A stretch of DNA of 64,000 nucleotides from CAXBOO01 sp963977425 (GTDB lineage: Bacteria > Bacteroidota > Bacteroidia > Flavobacteriales_D > Luteibaculaceae). Both the position numbers and the translations under genes were made by a program. The notes under the pieces are model-generated. The model made no database searches. It saw nothing but the letters and a program-made list of their open reading frames with translations, and was not told the origin of the DNA. The stretch is taken from contig CAXBOO010000002.1 of the NCBI GenBank assembly GCA_963977425.1, positions 62,001 through 126,000 of the forward strand. Reading direction: 5' to 3'. Below are positions 1 to 9,800 of this stretch, in pieces (the stretch's first letter is position 1; every line of letters starts with the position of its first letter).

Positions 1-266
1 AATGGTATAGAGTCAGTTTGACCTAAAAAATAATGCCCTATAACTCCACCTAAAATGGTTCCTACTAGAAAAACCAAATTCCAACTATTCTCTTTCCAAT
101 TGTAATCGAAAAAATCACTCACTTTTCCTGCACCAAGTGCTGAACACATGTGTCTGAAATTGGAAGAAAAACCAAATACTTTTCCGCCATAGAGCAATGC
201 AACTGCTATAAATGCTATTAGTGGTCCCGACACATACCAAGGCCAGGTCTCAAAAATTAAGTTCAT
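1..266 (-). CDS. YeeE/YedE family transporter, N-terminal part
   Basis: The reverse strand reads from an ATG at 266 through 88 codons to the window edge without a stop. The N-terminus begins MNLIFETWPWYVSGPLIAF, followed by GGKVFGFSSNFRHMCSALG and a second hydrophobic segment, a pattern I associate with YeeE/YedE (DUF395) membrane proteins implicated in thiosulfate or other sulfur-compound uptake. The start overlaps the 3' end of ung by 17 bp, so the two are probably cotranscribed. A rhodanese gene about 1.5 kb upstream in the same direction fits a sulfur theme, because these families often co-occur. The C-terminal part lies outside the window. Confidence 0.75.
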   Translation of the reverse strand, partial: MNLIFETWPWYVSGPLIAFIAVALLYGGKVFGFSSNFRHMCSALGAGKVSDFFDYNWKENSWNLVFLVGTILGGVIGHYFLGQTDSIP

Positions 267-930
267 ATTGTTTGTTTTGATGTATTGCCCATTGTATAGG
301 CGTTTTATTATTTTCTATTAAGTATTTATTGCTTTCGGAATATATTTTACTGCCAAAAAAACCACGGTGTGCCGACAATGGTGAAGGATGATGGGTTTTA
401 ATGACTTTATGTCCGCTAAAATCAATGTCTTCTGCAAATTTTTGAGCCCAAGCTCCCAACAAAATAAACACCAAATTTTCGTTTTGAGACAACCGTGTTA
501 AAATAGTCTTTGTGATAGCTTGCCAACCTAATTTCTGATGACTTCCTGCTTTACCTTCTTCAACAGTTAATACAGCATTAAGCAAAAGTACACCCTGCTT
601 TGCCCATGGCTCAAGTTCGCCTGAAGTAGGCATTCCACAGGCCATATCTGTTTGCAATTCTTTATACAAGTTCCGAAGTGATGGTGGAATTTTCTGATCT
701 TTTTTTACTGAAAACGACAATCCATTTGCTTGACCTACACCATGATATGGGTCCTGTCCTATCAATACAACTTTCGTTTCTGAAGGGTCAAAAAAATCAA
801 AAGCTCGAAATACATTTTCTTCTGAAGGGTAAACCGTCTCAGATGCATATGCCTCAGATTTCAACTTTTCCATTTCAGAAATTAAATCCAACTCAGCAAA
901 CAGCTTACGCCATGCTTTATTCATCCTCAC
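250..930 (-). CDS. ung: Uracil-DNA glycosylase
   Basis: Family 1 uracil-DNA glycosylase, which removes uracil from DNA to start base-excision repair. The water-activating loop GQDPYHG is at residues 58-64 (Asp60) and the HPSPLSAHRGFFG leucine loop starts at His181; VLLLNAVLTVEEGKAGSH between them is also typical. The length of 226 aa is normal. A second possible start is Met3 (924). The gene overlaps the desaturase-like gene upstream by 14 bp and the YeeE gene downstream by 17 bp, suggesting a compact operon. Confidence 0.97.
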   Translation of the reverse strand: MRMNKAWRKLFAELDLISEMEKLKSEAYASETVYPSEENVFRAFDFFDPSETKVVLIGQDPYHGVGQANGLSFSVKKDQKIPPSLRNLYKELQTDMACGMPTSGELEPWAKQGVLLLNAVLTVEEGKAGSHQKLGWQAITKTILTRLSQNENLVFILLGAWAQKFAEDIDFSGHKVIKTHHPSPLSAHRGFFGSKIYSESNKYLIENNKTPIQWAIHQNKQYELNF

Positions 931-1771
931 TTTTATTCAATGGATAAATGGCCTGTCCCAAAAAGTCTTCTGGAAAATATTCATCGCCTTTAAAACCAAG
1001 CTCAATATCTTTTCCACTCTTTGGTATGTAAGCTGTTTTAAACAAATAATCCCACACACTTAAACTCAACCCAAAATTAACTCCGTACCGATTCGGTAGG
1101 TCTTTAGCATGATGCCAAATATGCATTTTAGGACTATTGAATACTTTTCCGAACACTCCGTACCCCCAACCTAAATTGGCGTGGTTTAAATGCCCCACAA
1201 GAACAGTAAACATATGCACCACAAATAAAGATTCTACAGAAACGCCTATCAGTGCCAATGGAATGTATTGCAAGCTTTTGTAGTAGACATTTTCGAACCA
1301 ATGGTATCGCAAGTGCCCCGCAAAACCCATTTCCTTAATTGAATGGTGCACTTTATGGAAATTCCATAACCAATCGAAACGATGCAGTAATCGATGCAAA
1401 TTCCATTGAATGAAATCAACATACAAGAACAAAATCAACATCTGCAGCCAAGGATGAATATTGCCAATTGAAATCATTGCAAACGATTCTAACCCTAAAA
1501 AACCTTGAATTTTTGAAACACCAGAACTAAGGACAGCTGAAACAGGTTCTGTTACCAATAAATTGAACAGAAAAAAATTGAAGACTACATAAAATAAGTC
1601 GAGCCAAAAATCTTTCCTAATGGCTTTCTGTTTTTCACGCCAGGGAGCAATTAGCTCTAAAGAATAAACTAGTACAGATAAAATAAGCAGTCCATAAAAA
1701 TAATTTCCCCACTGAGGATGGCTTATCTCATACCAAAGATAATTGGCATAATTTACAAACGAGTCCCACAT
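917..1771 (-). CDS. Sterol desaturase / fatty acid hydroxylase family membrane protein
   Basis: A 284-aa membrane enzyme of the fatty acid hydroxylase superfamily, which uses a di-iron centre held by histidine clusters. The clusters are visible: HRLLH, HKVHH about a dozen residues later, HLRYH and HIWHH. Hydrophobic stretches near the N-terminus and flanking the clusters indicate an inner-membrane protein. The natural substrate (sterol-like, carotenoid or lipid) cannot be told from sequence. It lies 2 bp downstream of the rhodanese gene and overlaps ung by 14 bp, so it is probably in the same transcript. Confidence 0.9.
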   Translation of the reverse strand: MWDSFVNYANYLWYEISHPQWGNYFYGLLILSVLVYSLELIAPWREKQKAIRKDFWLDLFYVVFNFFLFNLLVTEPVSAVLSSGVSKIQGFLGLESFAMISIGNIHPWLQMLILFLYVDFIQWNLHRLLHRFDWLWNFHKVHHSIKEMGFAGHLRYHWFENVYYKSLQYIPLALIGVSVESLFVVHMFTVLVGHLNHANLGWGYGVFGKVFNSPKMHIWHHAKDLPNRYGVNFGLSLSVWDYLFKTAYIPKSGKDIELGFKGDEYFPEDFLGQAIYPLNKSEDE

Positions 1772-1773
1772 AA

Positions 1774-2310
1774 TTAATACGTTTTATTGCCTTTTTTCAA
1801 CCAAAACCCCCATGCAGGACTAAATCCATGAACAGAGTCGGTCGTTGCATTTTCATTATTCACAATTTCGCCGTCCTGATTGACCCATTCAAATAAGCCT
1901 CCATACAAGTTTTTGACGTTGGTAAACCCTTTGGCAATAAGCTTCTCAGTTACCTTTTCACTCCTATAACCAACACTACAATACACAATAATAGGTGTTG
2001 CTTTATCTAAGGAATCTACAGGTGATAAATCCAATGAATCGTAACCGACATGAAGGGCATTTCGAAGATGGCTTACATTGTATTCTTTAAGCTCTCTTGC
2101 ATCCAAAAAAACAAACTTTTTGACATCCGATTCACTCAATTTTGCAACTCCCGTATGAGGAACACTTTTACTCAACAAACCTTTTAACACCAAACTATAT
2201 GCCGTACTTCCTACCAAATCTTGTGATTTCATTGCAAAACTGCAAAGAATAAGCGTCAGAACAAATAACTTTTGATACAAACTCCTTATTGCATTCTTGC
2301 TCCAATTCAT
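1774..2310 (-). CDS. Exported rhodanese-like protein
   Basis: A rhodanese domain protein. I take the start at Met 2310 (MNWSKNAIRSLYQK), because this places a positively charged segment and a hydrophobic core (LFVLTLILCSFA) at the N-terminus as an export signal; a longer frame to 2379 would bury it. The product is 178 aa. The active-site loop CSVGYRS is present with Cys111 as the persulfide carrier, preceded by VFLDARELKEYNVSHLRNA. A sulfurtransferase role outside the cytoplasm is inferred. It is transcribed divergently from oxyR. Confidence 0.85.
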   Translation of the reverse strand: MNWSKNAIRSLYQKLFVLTLILCSFAMKSQDLVGSTAYSLVLKGLLSKSVPHTGVAKLSESDVKKFVFLDARELKEYNVSHLRNALHVGYDSLDLSPVDSLDKATPIIVYCSVGYRSEKVTEKLIAKGFTNVKNLYGGLFEWVNQDGEIVNNENATTDSVHGFSPAWGFWLKKGNKTY

Positions 2311-2484
2311 GAGTCTAAAGATACGTCGATAAATAAATTCAAGTTCTATAACATCCATGCGATGAACAGAAAATTTCATAAAATAGAACCCTAGACACCT
2401 ATTATAATTTAAAAGTAATTTACCTTGCTCTTAAAGATTGACTATTGCAAACTTTATTCATCTTTTATTGCCAAAAAAATCAAT

Positions 2485-3414
2485 ATGACTATTACTCAAA
2501 TTCAGTATTTAGTAGCCGTTTACCGTCAAAAAAGCTTTTCTGCAGCGGCAAAAATATGCGGAGTTACGCAGCCGACTTTGTCTATGCAAATTCAAAAGCT
2601 AGAAGAAGAGTTGGGTATATTGATTTTTGATAGAAGTAAAAAACCAATGCTGACGACTGAAATTGGAGAAATTATAGTGTCGCAAGGATTAGAATTGCTC
2701 GCCGTTTCAAAAAAAATAACCGATGCGGTTTTGGACTTTAAAGGAGAATTGGCTGGTGAATTACGCATTGCCATCATCCCAACCATTGCTCCTTATCTTA
2801 CTCCTTTCTTTTTACCAGAAATAGTTAACGACCCAAAACTGAGCATCAAAATAGAAGAACGTAAAACCGAAGACATTGTTAAAAGTTTAGAGCGAGACGA
2901 AATAGATCTAGGCATTTTAGCATTGTCCAATCAATTTTCAGGCATTACTGAAATTCCCATTTATTCGGAAAAAATGTTGGTGTATTGCTCACCAGGTCAT
3001 AGTTTACTTTCTAAAAAAACACTAGAACCAGAAGATTTAGAAGGCAAAGACATTTGGATGCTAAACCAAGGACACTGTTGGAGAAATCAAGCTTTAAAAG
3101 CCTGCGAAACACTCAATCTTACTTTCGATAAAAATTTGAGTTATGAAAGTGGATCTTTAGACACATTGATTAGAATGGTAGAACTGCACAAAGGGTATAC
3201 TTTGATACCAGAAATGTGCACGTATTATTTCAATGAAGATCAAATGGAAAACGTTCGTTACTTCAATAAACGTCAGCCAGGTAGAACTGTTGGAATTGCT
3301 GTAAAACACACTTTTTTAAAGCAGAAATTAATTCATCACCTAAAAAACTCCATCATCAATTCCGTACCAAAACGACTGATAGACAACACAGTACAAAACA
3401 TCGACATCTACTAA
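2485..3414 (+). CDS. oxyR: Hydrogen peroxide-sensing LysR regulator OxyR
   Basis: LysR-type regulator of 309 aa from ATG 2485 (MTITQIQYLVAVYRQKSFSAA); a longer frame upstream lacks the family N-terminus. The winged helix-turn-helix occupies about residues 1-60 and the effector domain the rest. The segment GHCWRNQALKAC places cysteines at 198 and 207, matching in context and spacing the redox pair C199/C208 of E. coli OxyR, which form a disulfide on peroxide exposure. This makes OxyR much more likely than a generic LysR protein. Its 3' end overlaps the convergent DUF4294 gene by 4 bp. Confidence 0.93.
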   Translation: MTITQIQYLVAVYRQKSFSAAAKICGVTQPTLSMQIQKLEEELGILIFDRSKKPMLTTEIGEIIVSQGLELLAVSKKITDAVLDFKGELAGELRIAIIPTIAPYLTPFFLPEIVNDPKLSIKIEERKTEDIVKSLERDEIDLGILALSNQFSGITEIPIYSEKMLVYCSPGHSLLSKKTLEPEDLEGKDIWMLNQGHCWRNQALKACETLNLTFDKNLSYESGSLDTLIRMVELHKGYTLIPEMCTYYFNEDQMENVRYFNKRQPGRTVGIAVKHTFLKQKLIHHLKNSIINSVPKRLIDNTVQNIDIY

Positions 3415-4052
3415 CTAGAAGCCAATGAAATACTGGTTTTGCGTTCGCGTTTAGCCACTTTTATCTCACCATTCTCAATTTTCTTTACGATGAGTTCTAT
3501 CATGTAATCTTCTTCGGCTGCATCGAATTCTGATTTTAAATCGCTACCAAATAAACGAGCCAAACCTTGCCACATAAAGGCAGAAAAACCACCTTTCAAT
3601 TTTTTAATCAATTCGTAAGACGTTTCTCCCGTTTCTCGGTCGATGAGTTTAATAAGCAATCGACCCTGAGAATAGGTTAACTTTTTCAGTTCACCTTCAA
3701 ACTCGGCCTTCAAATCATCTTCCACTTCGTCCATAAAATCGGCTTTTGTGGCTTCGTTATCAATTTTTGCGAGTTCTACTTCACACTCGTCTAGAATATC
3801 GCCAGTTAGTTTTGCGTACGGATAAACCTTAACGATGTTTTTGGTAAGTTTTTTGAGTTTTTTGTAATAAGCACGTCTATTTTTAGCGTTAGGAATTACC
3901 ACCTCTTTGAGCTGAACCACCGCTACTGTATCTACACCCATTCGGGTTGCAGAATAGTAAGTAGAGTCTTTTTGAACAGAACCATCAAAGCTTTGCGCAA
4001 AAAGACCATTTACTATAAATACAAAAAGGATTGATTGAATAAGTTTTAGCAT
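3411..4052 (-). CDS. DUF4294 exported protein
   Basis: A 213-aa protein with a cleavable-looking signal (MLKLIQSILFVFIVNGLFAQ) and the features of DUF4294, a Bacteroidota family of unknown function: a basic YYKKLKKLTKNIVKVYPYAK segment followed by an acidic helix and the GRLLIKLIDRETGETSYELI core. Probably periplasmic. It lies 50 bp downstream of accC in the same orientation and converges with oxyR with a 4-bp overlap of the ends. No catalytic motif is recognised. Confidence 0.85.
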   Translation of the reverse strand: MLKLIQSILFVFIVNGLFAQSFDGSVQKDSTYYSATRMGVDTVAVVQLKEVVIPNAKNRRAYYKKLKKLTKNIVKVYPYAKLTGDILDECEVELAKIDNEATKADFMDEVEDDLKAEFEGELKKLTYSQGRLLIKLIDRETGETSYELIKKLKGGFSAFMWQGLARLFGSDLKSEFDAAEEDYMIELIVKKIENGEIKVAKRERKTSISLASS

Positions 4053-4102
4053 GGTTTTTAATCGTTGCTAAAAATTAACCAAAAATGATGCCAATAGAAT
4101 CT

Positions 4103-5578
4103 TTACGATCTATTTTGTTTCCAATTACTGTTAACAGCAGTAGCAATACCAGCAGCTTTTTCTTTTGCTTCTTCGCGCAAAACAACAGCCAAAATTGAGG
4201 CTATTTCAGCTTCTTCCTTATTCTCAACGTTCAACAATTCTGGTCGGAAATGATCTTTCACAAAATTGGTATCAAACTTACCTGAAGCAAACGAAGGATG
4301 ACCTAAAGCAAATGCACAGAAACTTAATGTTGTCTCAATACCTGCTATTCGATAGGCTTTAATTGCTCTAAGCATTCGTGTAATAGCTTCTTCACGGGTT
4401 TTACCATGACATACCAATTTGGCAATCATTGGATCGTAGTAAATAGGAATATCCATTCCTTCCTCATACCCATCGTCTACTCGTACACCAATACCTTTTG
4501 GAATAACGTAGCGTTCTAATCGTCCTATATCAGGTAAGAAATTGTTCATTGGATCTTCAGCATACACACGTACTTCAATGGCATGACCATTGATACTCAA
4601 GTCTTCTTGAGAAAATGAAAGCGATTCACCACGGGCAATTTTCACTTGCTCTTTCACTAAGTCCAAACCTGTAATCATCTCAGTAACAGGATGCTCAACT
4701 TGCAAACGCGTATTCATTTCTAAGAAATAGAAATTCAATTTATCGTCTACTAAAAATTCTACTGTACCAGCTCCAATATAATTACAAGCTTTTGCAACTT
4801 TCACTGCTGCTTTACCCATAGCTTCTCTTACTTCAGGTGTAAGAACTGATGATGGCGCTTCTTCAATAACTTTTTGATGACGACGTTGTATGCTGCATTC
4901 GCGTTCAAATAAATGAACGGTATTGCCTTGTTCGTCAGCTAATACTTGTATTTCAATATGGCGTGGGTTGGTAACAAAACGCTCTATAAAAACAGCACCG
5001 TCTCCGAAAGCTGAAATTGCTTCAGAGATTGCTCTATCCATTTGCTCGTTCAACTCACCAGCATGCTCAACCAAGCGCATACCTTTACCTCCACCACCTG
5101 CAGAAGCTTTTATCAAAAGTGGATACCCTACTTCTGTAGCAACTCTTAAAGCCTCTTCTTTATCGTCTATAGCTCCTTTGCTTCCAGGAACCATCGGAAT
5201 ATCGTAACCAGAAACAGCTTCTTTTGCTGCCAACTTATCGCCCATAACCTCCATAGATTCGGGACTTGGACCAATAAGTTTGATATTATTCTTTTTTAAT
5301 TTTCTAGCAAATTCAGCATTTTCAGATAGGAAACCATACCCTGGATGTATACCATCTACACCTAGTTCTATAGCCTTCTCTATGATTACGTCCATTTTCA
5401 AATAAGACAAGGCCGATGGTGCTGGACCAACATTAACAGCTTCATCTGCAGCCATAACAAACGGCATTTCTCTATCGGCATCGCTATATATAGCTACGGT
5501 TTTTATGCCCATTTCTTTTATTGAGCGTATGATGCGTAGAGCGATTTCGCCACGATTTGCTATAAGTACCTTTTTCAT
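4103..5578 (-). CDS. accC: Biotin carboxylase (acetyl-/acyl-CoA carboxylase)
   Basis: ATP-grasp biotin carboxylase, 491 aa from Met 5578 (MKKVLIANRGEIALRII). Order: biotin-carboxylase N domain, ATP-grasp with the glycine-rich loop KASAGGGGKGMRLV, catalytic EMNTRLQVEHPVTEMITGLDL, and C-terminal domain. It carboxylates biotin on a separate carrier protein, since no biotinyl domain is fused. No accB or carboxyltransferase gene lies nearby, so whether it serves acetyl-CoA or propionyl/acyl-CoA carboxylase cannot be decided here. The tail after the BC core is slightly longer than in E. coli AccC. It may be cotranscribed with the YqaA-like gene 49 bp upstream. Confidence 0.93.
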   Translation of the reverse strand: MKKVLIANRGEIALRIIRSIKEMGIKTVAIYSDADREMPFVMAADEAVNVGPAPSALSYLKMDVIIEKAIELGVDGIHPGYGFLSENAEFARKLKKNNIKLIGPSPESMEVMGDKLAAKEAVSGYDIPMVPGSKGAIDDKEEALRVATEVGYPLLIKASAGGGGKGMRLVEHAGELNEQMDRAISEAISAFGDGAVFIERFVTNPRHIEIQVLADEQGNTVHLFERECSIQRRHQKVIEEAPSSVLTPEVREAMGKAAVKVAKACNYIGAGTVEFLVDDKLNFYFLEMNTRLQVEHPVTEMITGLDLVKEQVKIARGESLSFSQEDLSINGHAIEVRVYAEDPMNNFLPDIGRLERYVIPKGIGVRVDDGYEEGMDIPIYYDPMIAKLVCHGKTREEAITRMLRAIKAYRIAGIETTLSFCAFALGHPSFASGKFDTNFVKDHFRPELLNVENKEEAEIASILAVVLREEAKEKAAGIATAVNSNWKQNRS

Positions 5579-5627
5579 AAATCTGGATTGCGTCACAAAG
5601 AAAATAAAAACATCTAACTAGCCGAAA

Positions 5628-6050
5628 CTAAATCACTTTGAGATATACCGCATTTATCAACGCAAAACGGGCAAACTTCCCAACAGACATAAATACAAAG
5701 CTTGAATACGCTTTGCTCTTACTGAATCCTAGCGCTAATGCAATGATATCGCCAAGCACAGGCAACCAACACAATAAGGCTGAATAATGTCCATATTGAT
5801 TGACACGGGTCATAACTTTTTGAAAATGTTTGCTTTTAGCCCCCAATTTATCCATCAATTTGCCTCGACCAGGAAAATACCTAGCCATGCAAAACGTAAA
5901 TATTGAGCCTAAACTATTGCCAGTTCCTGCAATCAATAAACACAACCAAATATTATGTTCTTGAAGGGTATAAATATAAAGTGGTTCTACTCCAAGTGGC
6001 CACAAACTAGCAGCCAGAAAAGCATTGAAAAAAAGTGCCCAAAGCATCAA
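5628..6050 (-). CDS. YqaA-like (VTT/DedA-related) membrane protein
   Basis: A 140-aa inner-membrane protein with several hydrophobic helices, glycine-rich turns (AGTGNSLGSIFTF, WLPVLGDIIALALG) and an amphipathic basic segment between them, as in YqaA proteins of the SNARE-associated/VTT group. Members are thought to be lipid or small-solute transporters, but the substrate is unknown. A second possible ATG is one codon in. The start overlaps the alpha/beta hydrolase stop by 4 bp, indicating translational coupling. Confidence 0.8.
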   Translation of the reverse strand: MMLWALFFNAFLAASLWPLGVEPLYIYTLQEHNIWLCLLIAGTGNSLGSIFTFCMARYFPGRGKLMDKLGAKSKHFQKVMTRVNQYGHYSALLCWLPVLGDIIALALGFSKSKAYSSFVFMSVGKFARFALINAVYLKVI

Positions 6051-6865
6051 TTAGAAATGAATTGTTTTACATCAAAAAGCAATTCTTCTACTTTTTGTGG
6101 TAATTCTTTCGCAAGGTAAGGATGCTTTGCTCCAAAAACATGATCGGTTTCCGGATAAATTTTCAAAGTAGATTGAGCAATTTCTGCCGCTATATTTTCT
6201 GCTTCCCATAAAGGAATTGCAGGGTCAGAATCGCCAATAGCTACAAATGTTGGACATGCAATTTTTGTTCTTGCTTGAGCCAAATCGAAACGATCATTAT
6301 TATCCAAATAATCCTGATAGAAAGCATACTTATGCGGAAGTTTTTGACCCGTTCGAGCATTGGTTACATAGGCCACACCATCGCGCTTCCATATTTCTAC
6401 ATCCCATGGAAAACGTTTCGAAAAATCGGAAACGGATGCCATGAGTATTAAGTTTCTTACAACGGGGTTTTCTGCAACAAATACTTGAGAGACACCTCCA
6501 CCTCGACTATGAGCCATGATGGATATTGGCAATAAATTCAGAATTTCATCGGCTTCAATTTTATTAAACACAGCCTTTATGTCCAACAATTCGAAAGAAA
6601 ATCTGTTCTCTGAAAACCCATTTTCGTCATCAAGGACATCGACTTCAGAAATTCCAATACCGTTGTGACTAAAATTGAAAGATAAAAACGCAATGCCCGA
6701 TTGAGCAAAATACTCTGCCCATAAAGGGAAACTCCCCCAATCTTTAAACCCTTTGTATCCATGCACAAAGACTAGTAAGAGATGTGGATTTTCAGGAATT
6801 AAGAGATCGTATAAAGCCTCTTTTCCATTTGCTCCTTGGTAAATTGCATTGCGGATTTTTTTCAC
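6047..6865 (-). CDS. Alpha/beta hydrolase
   Basis: A 272-aa alpha/beta-hydrolase fold protein, probably cytoplasmic as no signal peptide is seen. The nucleophile elbow is AHSRGG, the oxyanion region LLVFVHGYKGFKDWG, the acid is probably in GDSDPAIP and the histidine in ETDHVFG near the C-terminus. Similar proteins act as esterases or dienelactone-hydrolase-like enzymes; the substrate is unknown. It starts 4 bp after the stop of the giant surface protein gene and overlaps the YqaA-like gene by 4 bp. Confidence 0.85.
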   Translation of the reverse strand: MKKIRNAIYQGANGKEALYDLLIPENPHLLLVFVHGYKGFKDWGSFPLWAEYFAQSGIAFLSFNFSHNGIGISEVDVLDDENGFSENRFSFELLDIKAVFNKIEADEILNLLPISIMAHSRGGGVSQVFVAENPVVRNLILMASVSDFSKRFPWDVEIWKRDGVAYVTNARTGQKLPHKYAFYQDYLDNNDRFDLAQARTKIACPTFVAIGDSDPAIPLWEAENIAAEIAQSTLKIYPETDHVFGAKHPYLAKELPQKVEELLFDVKQFISN

Positions 6866-6869
6866 GGAA

Positions 6870-9800
6870 TCATCTTAATAGATACACTCTACCTTCTAGT
6901 TGTTTTGAAACGCCGTGAATGTTTACATATTTCATTCGCCATACATACATCCCACTTTTCAAATCTTGCTGTCGGTAAACACCATCCCATTCAAATTGCA
7001 AATCTGTAGTTGAATACAATTCTTCACCCCAACGATCGAAAATCAATATTTCAAAACCTTCTGCTCTTACTCCGCTCATACTCACAGAGAACAAATCATT
7101 GATTCCATCATTATTCGGAGAAAATGCTGAAGGAACATATACGGTCTCTTCGAGGTACAAAAAGGTATTGTATTCTAGCCAATTTCTACAACCATGTATG
7201 GTTACAATTTCAGCCGAAAGATGATAGCTTGCTGAATCTCGAGCAAACTCATAGTAATAAGGTTTTTGGATGCTTTGGTCTATTGACAAACCAAGGTTGC
7301 TCAAATCCCAATAAACACTATCGATAGCATTGCCTGAACGCACTGTGAATATTCCCAAATTATTGATGCTTGTTAATCTATCAGGGCTTTGCAATATCTC
7401 ACCTTCAGGTATCGGGTACACATTGATGGTATCGATGTTAGCGCTTACTGGGCAGCCTTCTGCCGTTCTTCCACTCAATCCTATTGGGTAATCGCCTCTG
7501 ATTGGATACACATAATCTATCACCATGTCATCCGTGATGATGTTGCCATCGCCCATATCCCATATTGGATTCTGAAATCCTGCATTCAATAGCTCAAATC
7601 GTACATCCAATGGCTCGCACCCTTCTGGCGGTGTAATCAATACCGAAATATCGTTTACTGAGTAGATGTAAATAACCGTCGTATCGGTATAATCTGGTGA
7701 ACAACCATCTGATATCGTTAGCGTTATGCTGTCTGATCCTTCATTCAATAAACTTGTATAATCGTTCTGCAATGTCGTTGTTCCGTCTGACCATGCATAG
7801 CTATAGTTGCCATTTCCGCCACTTGGTATTGGTAATTTTGTTACCTCAACTCCTGGACATACTGAGTCGGGCAATGGCATCTGCAATGACAAAGGCGCTA
7901 AATAGCTAATTGAAAACTGTGTCGGATCTGATGCACATCCATACTGGTCGTACGCTATTACCGTTACCGTTCTCGCTAAACTATCCAAATACTCATCGGC
8001 CGTTTGCAATACGCCATTGGCAGTGTACGTATATGGTGCTCCGTTTCCGTTTGAACCACTTAACGTTGTAGTGTAAATCTGGGCATAGCATAACGTTTGA
8101 TCCGCTACTGGTGCTACATCTACTTTACTTGGTTCTTTAATTTCTATGTTGATGTTGGTCTTACAACCTGTTCCATCTTCTACCTCAATATTGTAAATCC
8201 CTGCTGGCTTATTGTATATCGTATCGGTTGTTTCTCCACTATTCCATCTGTACAAATAAGGCAATTGACCGCCTGATGGTGTTACCCACGCTTTTCCAGT
8301 GCTGCCGCCAAAACAGACTACAGAATCCATTGTTCCTACCAAACTTGCTCCTCCGGCGTTTGGCACTATAAATGTCGCCTGTTCAGTACAGTTGTTTCCG
8401 TCCGTTACCGTAAGCACATATGTTCCTGGCACTACATTCGTTAAGTCCGCTGTCGTTTGACCGTTATCCCACAAGTAAGTATAATTTGGACTTGCTCCTG
8501 GTGTTCCTCCTGTTACGCTTACTCCCGTTACACTTCCATTAGGTAAATTACAGTATGCCGTTTGTGGAGTTCCTGCAATAACAATTGGGCTTGGTTGTGC
8601 TACACCTGCAGTAGCTGTAATCTGGCAATTGTTTGCATCGGTAACAGTAATGGTATAACTGCCCGCCGTTAAATTACTGAACGTTCCGTCTCCATTGTTT
8701 GTTCCCGAAGGACTGATAGAATATGCATAGCCCGGAGTTCCGCCTCCTATGTAAACTTCTATTGCTCCATCGTTGCCTGAAGGACAGCTTACATCCGTTA
8801 CTTGCGATACCGATGTACTATCCAATTTCGTTGGTTCGTTGATGATATGCTGTACCGTTTCACTGCAACCTGTATTATCCGTAACCGTTACATCGTAACT
8901 TCCGGCTGGTTGATTGCTTGCTGTACTGCTCGTATTGGCGCCATCTCCTACCCAGGCATATGAATAAGGTGTTTGTCCTCCAATAACCGTTGTTGTTACA
9001 CTCGCTAAATCGCCATTGCACAATACATTCACTGTTTGCGCTGTAGCTCGCAATGTATCCACTACCGTTACATTCAACGAATCCGCTACATAACACACTC
9101 CCGAAGGCGTGTATTTTATTTGAAAACTTCCTGAACCTGTCATAGTAGGATCAAATGTCCCGTTTGACATAATCCCTGTTCCTGACCATGTTCCTCCCGA
9201 TGGCGTGGCAACTATACCCGATGGTAAGCCCGTAGGACAAAAATCTTGAGGCATCGTGATTTGGGCAGAGTCTGGCGATATAACATCGATGTTTAAACTA
9301 TCCAAATCGCCACAACTTCCCCCTATAAAATGATAGATCTTATGGGTTCCAACTCCCGCCAATTGCGGATCGAATAAAGCGCTAGAACTATCAACAGAAT
9401 TTAATCCGGGCCCATACCACTTACCACCAGGAGTTACCGACGTTAAATCAAAAGGACTATTCAGATAACATTGAGGACTAACAACATCGATAGCGGCATC
9501 GAACGTATCGTTCACACGAATATCAATGGTTTTAGAATCAGGACAAAACCCGTTAATGGTATACGTTATAGTATGCACTCCTTGCCCTGCAACGCCTGGA
9601 GAAAATATTCCATTGGCATCAACTCCTGGGCCGCTCCAAACACCATCAGGTTCTAGCGATGTTAATTGAATCGGTACGGAACTCGTACAGAATGGCCCCG
9701 CAGAATTTATAGTTGCATCGGCTTGATGTTCTACGGTTAGCAACACACTATCTTGTGCAACACAGCCATTGATACTGGTAGCCGTTACAACGTACCATTG

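Noticed and set aside
1774..2379. Longer rhodanese frame starting at 2379
   Set aside because: It would place 23 charged residues in front of the export signal and run toward the oxyR promoter region.
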